Positions 22,739-31,723 of a stretch of 33,465 bases of DNA are shown piece by piece (position 1 is the first letter of the stretch; every line of letters begins with the position of its first letter). The stretch is from positions 382,904 to 416,368 of the forward strand of contig ML976723.1 in assembly GCA_010015655.1 (NCBI GenBank). The letters run 5' to 3'. Under the pieces are notes generated by a model. The model was not told the origin of the DNA and did no database searches. It saw only the letters and a list, made by a program, of their open reading frames with translations. Origin of the DNA: Bimuria novae-zelandiae CBS 107.79. Its lineage: Eukaryota > Ascomycota > Dothideomycetes > Pleosporales > Didymosphaeriaceae. A program made the translations under genes and the position numbers.

Positions 22739-22951
22739 TGTTAGATTTTTTAGGTTATTAAGGATGGATGATAATTGTCTGTGTGTTACAGTATGGGGTC
22801 TGATGAAGAAGTAATCATGTTAATAGATTCGATGTTTTTTTCTTCTTCTAAAGCTGGTTGACGCCTCCTGTTTAAAGTTCCTGTCTGTGCGTCATGTGCA
22901 ATAGCCCCTGACCTCTTCTAGCCTAGGTTCTCTACTGCATATAATCTGACA
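22739..22951 (-). repeat. Copia-2 5' LTR (213 bp)
   Basis: It starts TGTTAGATT (from TGTCAGATT by one C-to-T change) and ends TCTGACA at 22951. It is the partner of 17712-17924. The mutated state lies sometimes in this copy and sometimes in the other, so both were hit independently. Confidence 0.95.
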
Positions 22952-22956
22952 AGGGC
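22952..22956. repeat. Copia-2 target-site duplication, right (AGGGC)
   Basis: It is the matching copy of 17707-17711. Confidence 0.96.
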
Positions 22957-24090
22957 TAACTAACGCACTAGCAACCTTCCAGGAACTAATAAATTAAGTG
23001 TTATATAAATATCTAGACGTATTCTGCACGGCATACCTCGATGACATATTAATATACTTAAATAGAACACTAGAAGAACATAAGGAACATGTTCGCAAGG
23101 TGTTGCAGAAACTATAAGAGCATAGATTGCTCCTACACCCTAAGAAATATAAATTCTATATTACAGAAACGGAATATCTGGGATTCGTAATATCCCGGGA
23201 AGGCGTCAAAATGGACCTAAAGAAGATTATTATAATGAAGGAATAGCTACTACTATAATTAGTAAAAGATATCTAGTCTTTTTTAGGCTTCACTAACTTC
23301 TATCGCAAATTTATTAGGAACTATTTAAAGACGACCGCTCTGTTAATAGAACTTATAAAGTTAGGAAAATAGCGACCTCTGTAGAGGGCAGAGATAATAG
23401 CTTTCGAGTAGCTTAAGCGCCTATTTCTAACGGCACCCCTACTATAGATATATAACCTAGAACGGCGATATCGTATCTACACAGCCGCATTAGATTATGC
23501 GCTAGGGGCTATTCTATTATAAGAATGCGACGACGATAAGTAGAGACCTATCTTCTACTACGTACGCAAGCTCTTAGGGGCAGAGCTTAATTATAAAATT
23601 TATAATAAGGAACTACTTACAATTATTAACTATTTTAAGTAATAGGAAGCGTAACTTAAGGGAGCGAAGCACTAGATAGAGGTTTTTTTAGACTACCTTA
23701 ACTTTACGCGCTTTATAATAATAAAAAAGCTTAATTAATAATAGGGTAGATAGTTAGAATAGCTGACGGAATTCGACTTCCGCATTACCTATCTGTCTGA
23801 TAACTCGAACGCTATAGTAGACGCGCTTAGCAGGCGCTTAGACCTTATAGAAAAAGACAATGGCTAAAATCACGTCGTAATTTTAATAAAAGTAGAGGAC
23901 GGGACCCTTTATTATAATAAAACGTAAATTACGCTAACACTTAAGGTGCAGCGCGTAGACTTTACCTATACTAGACTACTAGTAAGTAGTATGCAGGACC
24001 GTAATAGACTCTTAGAGGAGAATTAATAAGCGTATAACTTCTAGGAAGTCCTAGATATATCCCTAAAAGACTATAGGAACTAGAAGCGGA
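22957..24090 (+). pseudogene. Gypsy-2 C-terminal half of RT and RNase H
   Basis: This continues the reverse transcriptase after the insertion: TNALATFQ, then the intact polymerase motif YLDD at 23034-23045. Blocks LGFVIS, SFLGFTNFYRKFI and the RNase H start (YTAALDYALGAIL) at about 23480-23510 follow. The LSDNSNAIVDALSRR block (about 23795-23835) marks the RNase H end, with the family's ADALSR changed to VDALSR. Stops of RIP type are scattered through it. Confidence 0.9.
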
Positions 24091-24099
24091 TTAATAAAC

Positions 24100-24880
24100 A
24101 AATTACACCCTTACTAGTTAAATAACTACACGAGGATAGGGACTGGGGACACCCTAGGATTATAGAAACAACGCGTTGAATCGCGAATAAATATTTAATC
24201 CCTAGGTTACGGCAATTAGTATAGAAGGTACTAGGCAACTGTTTAGCCTGTCACAAGAATAAGCCTAAGAGACATAAGCCTTATGGCCTCTTATAGCTAC
24301 TAAAGCCGCCCCTAAGACTATAGTTAAGCGTAACTATAGACTTTATCGTGAAGTTACTAGCATTACTAGCACTAGGGAATAAGGACTCCTACGACTTAAT
24401 CTTAGTTATAATCTACTAACTTACTAAGGAGTTAAGGTTTATGCTAATTAGGAAAGCTATGTTAGTAGAGGAACTAGCCTATATAGTAGAACAAGAACTA
24501 ATATTACAAGTTAAACAACCTAACAAGTTTATTACAGACAGGGCTAAGATATTTATATTATTATACTAGACCACGTTTATAGCTAAATTAGGGATTAAGC
24601 ATAAGCTCACGACAAGCTTCTATCTTAAAATAAATAGCTAAATAGAGCGAACAAACTAAACGTTAGAATAATATCTTTAGATATATATAAATAAGTTTTA
24701 AGATAATTAGGTTAAGCTGTTACTAATAGCTTAGCTGGCATATAATAGTACAAGATCGGCGACTACAGGATACTCGCCATATTACGCCAATCATGGATGT
24801 GAGCCAACGACTTACCGGGATCTATTGGACATCCAGAGCATTGCGAAGGACGCAGTTAATAAAGCTAAACTTATATAAGA
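24100..24880 (+). pseudogene. Gypsy-2 integrase, D-D-E retained
   Basis: An H-H-C-C zinc region precedes the core (HEDRDWGHPR, then CLACHKNK, about 24125-24265). Core residues are the first Asp at 24339-24341 (IDFIVK), the second at 24537-24539 (TDRAKIF) and Glu at 24645-24647 (IERTNQTLE). The last two are separated by exactly 35 residues and the first two by 65, all in one frame. The catalytic triad is therefore preserved although the frame is broken by stops. Confidence 0.9.
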
Positions 24881-25199
24881 TTTGCATAAAACACTACACG
24901 AGAATATCGTATAGCATAATAAATAAATAGCATAATAGGCAAATAAGAAAAGGATTATAGAACTAATATTTAAAAAGGGGGATAGAGTCCTTCTCTCGCG
25001 AAAAAATCTTAAGATAATAAGGCTAAGTAAAAAACTAGATAACTATTAAAAAAGACTATATAAAATTTAAGAGGTTAGAGGACTAGTTAATTTTAAACTA
25101 TAGTTACCTATAAATACACGGATCTACCCAGTCTTCTACAAGTTATTATTAGAACTAGCACCACTAAACGCCGAACTAGAAATATAACTCGAACTTAAG

Positions 25200-25943
25200 G
25201 ACGAGCAATACGAGGTCGAAGCAATTAAGGATTTATAAAAGATTAGGCGTCAGTATAAGTACCTAGTGAAGTGGGAAGGATGGCCGAAAAGCTACAATAC
25301 GTGAAAACTAGCGAGGAACCTTACTAACTGCAAAGAGGCCTTGGAGAAGTTCCACAAAGGGCATCCTAAGGCCCCACGTCCTAGGCGGACCTAGGACGAC
25401 AAAGGCGCCAGGTTGTCCTAGAAATCGAGGGGAAGTTCTTCCGCAGCTAACCAGACACGGGGAGTCAGCTCGACCAGGCCATTTGGCCAAGCAGGCTGAG
25501 GAGGGTCCTTCTCTAGTTCCTTTAAAGCAGCGCTCTTAATAGCAATTACCTCCTTAGCACGCTTCGCGTTTAAAGCTAGCTATTTAGCTAAACACTTTTT
25601 TTTCGCACGCGCTACGCGTATTACTTTAAATATTATATTTTACTTTTTTTACGCCTTTAAAATTTACGTATGTAATTTTTACGTCTTAGTAACTAAATAA
25701 TAAAACTTATTATAAGTAATAGCCACGTTGTACTTCGCGCCCCTCTTTAGGCACTTACTATATTTTCCTAAATAAATTAATACCTTATAGACTCGCGAAT
25801 AGGTCTTATATTTAAAATACTTTAATACTATAATACTTCTATACGTCTTAATAGTAGAAATAAGTTCGTAACGATAATAAGTGCTAGTTATTTAGTTAGC
25901 AGGCATGGTTCTTCGCGGACGAAGACTAGGAAGGGAGGGATAG
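25200..25943 (+). pseudogene. Gypsy-2 chromodomain and Pol tail
   Basis: At 25250-25340 the plus strand reads YKYLVKWEGWP, then LARNLTNCKEALEKFHKGHP, a chromodomain core, placing the family among chromoviruses. A Pro/Arg/Ser-rich tail follows in a GC-rich, weakly damaged stretch to about 25510; the inverted repeat CGTCCTAGG/CCTAGGACG (25377-25398) lies in it. From 25560 the sequence is AT-rich and mostly non-coding, ending in the purine run AGGAAGGGAGGGATAG before the LTR. Confidence 0.87.
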
Positions 25944-26369
25944 TGTTATAAACTAAAATAAGATAATAGGGGGATAGGCGCTTATAAGGACAGGTAATTA
26001 AGGAACAGGTTAATAAGTGCGCTAAGGAGCTAACCTTAAGGTTACGTAACTACTTAGTTAATTAGTAGTACTAAGTAATAAAGCAAGACACGTGACTACT
26101 TAGTTAATTAGTAGTACTAAGTAACTAAGCACGCGGATATATATACAGGATAGTCTTCTTTATTATACTCCTTATAGTTAACTTATATATCTTCTATGCG
26201 AGTACGTTTTCCTATATAGACTAATAGTTATCTTACTTTATTATAAGATTAGATTATCTAGCCTTGCGCTAAGTGTCGCATCAACTTGTACTATTAAATA
26301 ATCCGTAAAGCACCACGATACCTTACCGCCCTAACCCGGATCGGAACAAGGTGTGAGAGTCTCATAACA
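25944..26369 (+). repeat. Gypsy-2 3' LTR (426 bp)
   Basis: It starts TGTTATAAAC and ends CTCATAACA. It is more damaged than 14212-14637 at the start (for example TGTTACGAACC against TGTTATAAACT), again by C-to-T and G-to-A changes. Confidence 0.95.
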
Positions 26370-26374
26370 CTATT
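26370..26374. repeat. Gypsy-2 target-site duplication, right (CTATT)
   Basis: It is the matching copy of 14207-14211. Confidence 0.93.
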
Positions 26375-27140
26375 TCTTACAATATGGCGTAATCTATATA
26401 TAAACCTGTACACGATTATATTAATCTACTAAATATTGTATTTATAAGTATATAATTTTAAATATAATATATTGTTTTGTCTTTAAATCTATAAATATAT
26501 ACTTTGTTGATATTTAAATTATATTATTATTAAATAATTATTATAACAATATTAATTATATTTAGGGAAAATATTAAATAACTATCTTTTATATAATATA
26601 TATTTCTAATACTTAACTTAATTGCTTTGTATTATCTAATAGAATAATAGTTGTTGTAGTATTACATAATATTAATATAGTGGGAATAGAAAAAGAAAGA
26701 GTTATTTTTTTAATCTCTTATCTAAACTTAAATAAATGAGTCACTAGTAGGTTTAACATTAGGCGACATATATAATTTAAAAGACAAAGTTCGAGATTCT
26801 CACGCTAGAATATTAGTTTATTCTTATTTACCATAATAGAAATACAATAATCTCGTAAATATAAAGGTGATTTTTAACTAAGTTTTACCTGCATATAACG
26901 ATTTCATGAGGGTATGAAAATCTACTAAAATTGTACTAGCCAAAACAGGTCTAGCGTTAATTAGTTAGTAGCATTTTTAAGGTTAGCTTACTCTCTACGT
27001 AAAAGGTTATTAATAGATTAAAAAAAGGAGGATCTGCTTACATAATATATAATTACGTAATAATATATTATAATTATAGTATAAATTAATATCTTTCTAT
27101 GCGTAGTCTTTGTCTCTTCTATTTTCTTAAATTCTGTCAA
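26375..27140. other. AT-rich DNA without a gene
   Basis: This is strongly AT-rich with homopolymer and TA runs. No reading frame or domain was found. It is more AT-rich and poorer in CpG than the Gypsy relics, so it may be older. Confidence 0.5.
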
Positions 27141-27179
27141 AATTCTACTAAAACTTTACTAAAATAACTTCCCAACTCT

Positions 27180-28395
27180 CTAAATTTAAACATGCGGTTC
27201 ACCGTCTTTTAGAAGGTAATAATTCTATTTCTACTACTTTTACTTTCGTTAAAAAGCCTAAAAATAGTATTTATAATACTATCTACCACATTAAAAAGAA
27301 AATGAGTCAAAAGGTATTAATAATGAGGTTAAAAAAGGGAGACTAACAAAGACCTCTTTAAAAGAGTTAAGAGTTATTAATAGGGATATAGAGAGCAGTC
27401 CTAAAAAGATAATTAATAGAATATTATACGAAAATAACTTTAATATCTCTATTAAAAGCATTAGGAGGATTTTAAAAAAAAAAAAGAGGGATATAGGATA
27501 AAAACATTAACCTTGAACCCTATTTTAAATAAGAATAGAACTAGAACTAGGCTAGATTTTACTAAAAATTAACAAGTGGAAATTAAAAATATTAATTTAA
27601 CTAAAGTAATATTTTCTAATAAGTCAGCAGTTAAAAGAGGACACGGGGATGGGACAGAATACTATGGAACAAGGAAAAGTTATACTAGAAGTTCTAAACT
27701 TTACAGTGCTAACAAGAAAAGTAAGTTTCTATTTAATTTAAATAGTAAAAACTAGGTTAGCCTAGTTTTTTATAATTTTAGTTTTTTAATAACTAGAATG
27801 CTGACTAAGTTACAGGCCGCAATATTACTGTTTAAGTTTGGGAGTTAATTTGGATAGGAGGAAAACCTAAATTAGTAGTTACTAAGACACCTAAAATAAC
27901 ATTTAGTTTTGCTAATAAAATCTATATACGAAGGATTTAATTCCTGTTATTAAAAACTATTTAAAAACAGATACGTTTAAATTTTAATACCTTTTGTTCT
28001 TTTTAATATTTTATTACCATTTAATTATATATGAAATATTATTATATCATGGATCGGAAATTTTAACAAGATAACGTTCCTCACTATAAAACGCTAAATA
28101 TTTTAAGCTAGTTTAAAAGGAATAATATTAAACTATTTCCTTATTCGCCGTATTCAGCTAATATAGCACCAATTAAAAAAATCTAGTTAGTACTTAAATA
28201 TAACCTAAATATGATACCTAGAGTCTCTTTAGGTTTTAGTAATAACGAAAAAATTATATATCGTTTTATTAAGGATATACACGAAATTTAGTGGGAAACA
28301 CTATAAAGGGTATTAGATAATTATATATTATCACTCCCTAAGCATTGGAACGCCTTGAAACATGCTACAGATTAGTATACTAAATAATAATATTA
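27180..28395 (+). pseudogene. Second Tc1/mariner-type transposase relic
   Basis: The reading shows an N-terminal helix-turn-helix stretch near 27200-27310. The first catalytic block reads IFSNKSAVKRG at about 27610-27640, where the family has FSDES. The second reads QDNVPHYKT (Asp at 28070-28072). The third reads SPYSANIAPIKKI, where the family has SPDLNPIE (Lys at 28175-28177). The spacing between the second and third positions is again exactly 34 residues. Between the first and second blocks the frame shifts. Stops abound. It is a different subgroup from the copy at 6175-7503. I could not find a convincing pair of terminal inverted repeats; weak similarity exists between 26921-26945 and the reverse complement of about 28490-28515. 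Confidence 0.8.
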
Positions 28396-29284
28396 TATAA
28401 ATACTAGTGAATATTTAAATAATTAAATTCTTTTATTCTTTTTCGGCTTATTATTAAAAACATTATGAGTAAACCTATATTGATATTTAGTAAACAAACT
28501 GGATAAAATTTTAGTTATAATATATAAAATAACGAAATACTTTCATTATTATAAAAAGGAGTTATTAATCCTTAAAGTAAGGTTAATATTTTTCTCGAGG
28601 TTTACTAAGTTACTACATTTTTTATTGCCTACTAAGCATGGAGTAGGCCCATTACCTAATTATATATAAATTGTTTTCTTAAATAATATTTTCTAACGAA
28701 CGTTACGCCTGATAGCGGCCATATTATTTAGCTTTAAAAATAAAAATAAAAACTTTTTTCTTTTTGTCTCCGCACTGTAAAATAATTATAATTAGATCAC
28801 TATAGTTATGGTTAATAAACTATATTTTATAGGCAATATAAATTTATTAGTATTATCTGTATTATAAAATTTCAATACTTATATATAAGCTTTTATATTA
28901 AAACTTCATCTTGTATAATTTTTAATTTAATAATAAAACAGAATTTTAAAATTAAAATTAAAATCCTAGTAAAATTAACAATTAAACTTACTTTGAATTT
29001 TTACATATTATAGAGTAAATCAATTAAAGTAGTTCATGTTTCCTATTACGTTAGTAGAGAGTTTGGTAAAAGAAATATATTCAAGGTTTATAAATAAAAG
29101 TTTAGCTTAATTAAAAATCTAAAATTATAGACAAATAAAGTGGCTTTACAAGAATTTATAGAAGACTAAGGCTAAAGACCTATTTTTTAAATATTAAAAA
29201 TAAACTTCCTCTAAGTTATAAAAGTATATATAAAACAGTTATAAAACTTTAATATTAACGTAGTTTCTAAGCGAGCTATTAGTA
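28396..29284. other. AT-rich DNA without a recognised gene
   Basis: This is mostly A/T with long A and T runs. A piece at about 29050-29260 reads coding-like on the plus strand with many stops, but I could not place it. No RNA gene is evident. Confidence 0.45.
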
Positions 29285-29286
29285 TA

Positions 29287-30697
29287 AGCGAGCTATTATC
29301 CCACTAAGCTTTTTATAACGCGTTACCTTATAATAATAATAGCTTACCTATCTCGTACTAAAATACTTTATAGTAAAGTAGATATTCTCCTAGCTATCTT
29401 AGCTATTAATTAAGACTAGATATAAAGTAAATAAAGCGCTATAGTAATATATAAAGTCTCTTAAAGTATACTACGTAACTAACGTGCAAGAAATACTGCG
29501 CGACGCAATTACTAACTTAAATTATAAAAGCTTACTAAGCTAGAAGAAAAGGTAATTATTAGATATATACTTAATCTAGATTCGCAAGGATTTACGCCTA
29601 TCCTAGGTACTATATAAGAAATAGTAAATAAGCTACTTGCTAAGCGTAGCGCTAGCTGTATTAGTTAATTATTATTACGTAACTTTATTAAGCAAATAGA
29701 TTACCTTACTACACAATTTAATTAGCTATATAATTAATAGAAAGCTTTATATAAGGATTTAAAGATAATTAGGGCGTGATTTAACCTTATAGCGTGTACT
29801 AAAGGTATTTATAGAATCTATAATATTGATATATATAATTTTAATAAGACTAGCTTTATAATAGACAAGATATTATCTTAGCATATTATTATAAGTTTAA
29901 AGAGAGATGCGATAGGCTAAAGGCTATTTAGCTAGATAATTATAAGTAGACTGTAGTAATCTATAGAGTTAACGCTACTAGCTAAGTAATCCCGTCCTTT
30001 ATTAACTTTTGTAGCTAGTATTACCTCTCTACCTAGTATTAAGATAATAATATACTACACGACTGGGCTTTCGCTATTAGTAAAAATAGCTAAACTACTA
30101 ATAAGCTTAGTGTAGAGTAGCTAAAGTCCTTTATTAAGTATATAGTAAAGCGTAGGATAGGCGCGCTCTAGTTACTTATACTTAATAATTATAAAAGCTA
30201 TAACTTACTTAAATTTTAAGAGCTCTATAAGAAGAAGAATATTATTACTTTTTACATACTACTATATTTATTATATCTTTTATAATTTCTTAAAGTTAGC
30301 TACTTTTTGCTATTAAAGCGCGTATATAGTTACTAAATGAAGAGTGTAATGCGTAACTATATTAGCTATATTATAAAACTATAGTTCTTAAAAGTCTTTT
30401 ACGTAGCCTATATATAATTAATTATAAAGGAGAATATCTGCACAAGCTTTTAAGGCGCTAGCCAAGTTCTATATAACTTAAAGGTAGTAATATTAAAGCT
30501 TAATATTAAGCTTCGTATACTAACGCCGCCTCTAATTATAGTTACCTTTTAAAAAGTTAAAATACTAAGTAATACGCGCGAGCTAGAGGCGTATTTAATA
30601 TTAATTTATAATAAAATTTAAAGGTATAAGGAAATTATTACTTACAAGGATATTAAGTAGTAATTAAAAAGTAATATACGTTAGGATAGGGCGCGAT
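29287..30697 (+). mobile_element. Pogo/Fot1-like DNA transposon relic
   Basis: The coding part (below) is clear; the limits are tentative. A possible left end AGCGAGCTATTATCC (after TA at 29285-29286) partly matches the reverse complement of the right side, ATCGCGCCCTATCC (before TA at 30698-30699). A short direct copy of AAGCGAGCTATTA also lies just to the left, from about 29270. TA duplication is typical of the superfamily. Confidence 0.6.
29380..30680 (+). pseudogene. Pogo/Fot1-like DDE transposase, inactivated
   Basis: The plus strand shows the CENP-B-type helix-turn-helix part (LEEKVIIRYI, then LDSQGFTPIL, 29540-29610). It continues with NFIKQIDYLTTQFN and the first catalytic block YNFNKTSF, where fungal members have NFDETGF (Asn at 29843-29845). 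The second block is LILNNYKSYN (family LILDNHKSH; Asn at 30184-30186). The C-terminal STRELEA-like block reads NTRELEAYLI near 30570-30600. The Asp-to-Asn, Glu-to-Lys, Gly-to-Ser and His-to-Tyr changes are all G-to-A or C-to-T. It would have moved the element at TA sites. Confidence 0.85.
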
Positions 30698-30699
30698 TA

Positions 30700-30718
30700 G
30701 GTTGGTTGGTTGGTTGGT
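30700..30718. repeat. GGTT microsatellite at the RIP boundary
   Basis: Four GGTT units and one partial. RIP-type damage is dense to the left and absent to the right of this point. Confidence 0.85.
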
Positions 30719-30719
30719 C

Positions 30720-30994
30720 GGTATTCATTTTTCGTCTAGTTGATGGGGATTAAGTCCACCATCTCGCCTCCCGAAGGGCATATACGACGTGCTAAGCTAT
30801 GGAATTATAGTACTAACATACTACCTTAGAAAGCATTTCTTGCTTGCGCGGGTATTGCTACCATTTTAAGCTACAGCTCCCCTTCCCGTTAGGGAGACTA
30901 AGCAGTGTATGTACATTAGGGTGGATCCCTTGTGTGTGTTTAGAGGCAGTTTAGTGCTGTAAGAAGAAAGAAAAGGAAAGAGTGGATAGGTGTG
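30720..30994. other. Undamaged intergenic DNA
   Basis: Base composition is balanced and CpA/TpG are present at ordinary frequency. I see no gene, RNA or element here. Confidence 0.5.
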
Positions 30995-31070
30995 GAGAGC
31001 CGGTGCTCTGTCGAATCGGAGCCATGGCTCTGCGCGGGGAGAGCCTTTGTACCAGGCTTAGCGATGCCTG
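30995..31070. repeat. Unit 1 of a 250-bp-period direct repeat
   Basis: It starts GAGAGCCGGTGCTCTGTCGA and recurs at 31245 with the same start. Similarity continues past GAGAGCCTTTGTA for about 75-80 bp with scattered differences. The start itself contains the inverted pair GAGAGC/GCTCTG. It lies in undamaged DNA. It could be a diverged small repeat family or part of a coding repeat. Confidence 0.75.
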
Positions 31071-31244
31071 TGTCGAAGGAGATAGGTGTAGTAGGAAGGC
31101 AGAGCCAGGCCTGTCCTTCTTCTTTATCCCCAAGAGTTGTAGTATGTAAGGCTATGCTGGCTGCCTTATTTGCGTGTTGTGTCAGGTCAGAGGCGCTGAC
31201 AGTTGGTCTTCCGAGAGCTGCGGGCAGCTCTTGTCGTGGGTGTT

Positions 31245-31325
31245 GAGAGCCGGTGCTCTGTCGAGTCGTGCTATGGCTCTTCGCATGGAGAGCCTTTGTA
31301 TTGAGGCCTAGCAGGTGCCCATATC
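31245..31325. repeat. Unit 2 of a 250-bp-period direct repeat
   Basis: It is the partner of 30995-31070, exactly 250 bp downstream at its start, with a few internal indels. Confidence 0.75.
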
Positions 31326-31429
31326 TTGCAAGAACAAGGAGTGTCATGGCCGTCTCCTTGTCTTAGCGGTGGTTGTGGCCTTCTACCGAACGTGAAAATC
31401 TGAGTAGCGCACGGGCCATTTTGAAGAGA

Positions 31430-31453
31430 TTTCAGCTCACGAGGGAGCTGAAA
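31430..31453. other. Inverted repeat (9-bp stem, 6-base loop)
   Basis: TTTCAGCTC and GAGCTGAAA enclose ACGAGG, a perfect stem. It lies between the direct repeat and the zinc-finger gene. Function unknown. Confidence 0.6.
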
Positions 31454-31524
31454 GACAAAAGAGAGCGGCGCGCCTGCCACAACGCCTGCAGCGGAGAGAG
31501 GACGCTGGGGTGGACGCAGGTAAC

Positions 31525-31580
31525 CCGACCACGCTAAAAGCTCGCTTAATTTTTTTTGCTAAGCCGACCACACCAAAGCT
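31525..31580 (+). promoter_or_regulatory. Duplicated CCGACCAC motif upstream of the zinc-finger gene
   Basis: CCGACCACGCTAAAAGCT (31525-31542) is nearly repeated as CCGACCACACCAAAGCT (31564-31580), with a T-run between. A C-rich, A-rich stretch follows to 31620. The position, 150-200 bp before the first likely coding exon, suggests a promoter region, but no factor is known to me. Confidence 0.3.
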
Positions 31581-31671
31581 TTCCCCACCAACCTCTTCTT
31601 AACACCACCACACCCAGCACAAAACGGCTTTACAACATCTCCAAATTTCCAAATCACTGCAAAAATCAAGC

Positions 31672-31716
31672 GTACGTAATTCTATTTGCTATATAATTGT
31701 GCTAATTGCTTCGCAG
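31672..31716 (+). other. Likely intron (45 bp) upstream of the first coding exon
   Basis: GTACGT donor, GCTAAT branch site and CGCAG acceptor. Splicing would join a 5' exon without an ATG to 31717. Confidence 0.5.
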
Positions 31717-31723
31717 CCTGCCT

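Larger units (their letters stand above)
17712..22951 (-). mobile_element. Copia-2: Ty1/Copia element nested in Gypsy-2 RT
   Basis: It is a 5240-bp element with 213-bp LTRs (17712-17924 and 22739-22951), TGTCAGATT...AATCTGACA ends and a perfect 5-bp duplication. The minus strand reads gag with knuckle, protease, integrase, reverse transcriptase, RNase H. It is less damaged than Copia-1 and the Gypsy copies: the protease active site is intact and several long open stretches remain. It is not the same family as Copia-1; the LTRs and the domain sequences differ. Confidence 0.95.
14212..26369 (+). mobile_element. Gypsy-2: Ty3/Gypsy chromovirus-type retrotransposon split by Copia-2
   Basis: Two 426-bp LTRs (14212-14637 and 25944-26369) start TGTTA and end TAACA, with a perfect 5-bp duplication outside. 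Between them are gag, protease, reverse transcriptase, RNase H, integrase and chromodomain on the plus strand. Copia-2 plus one AGGGC copy (17712-22956, 5245 bp) interrupts it; without that the element is 6913 bp. It is the same family as Gypsy-1, in opposite orientation. Confidence 0.95.

Noticed and set aside
25308..25490. 60-codon minus-strand frame
   Set aside because: It is antisense to the Gypsy-2 chromodomain tail, where the plus strand matches a known family.
30940..31347. 135-codon open frame on the minus strand overlapping the 250-bp-period repeat
   Set aside because: No domain, low-complexity Ser/Thr/His/Leu content, no splice or promoter context, and open frames also exist on the other strand. 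More likely a chance frame in GC-balanced repeat DNA, though the repeated TKAL.A.SH block leaves a small doubt.
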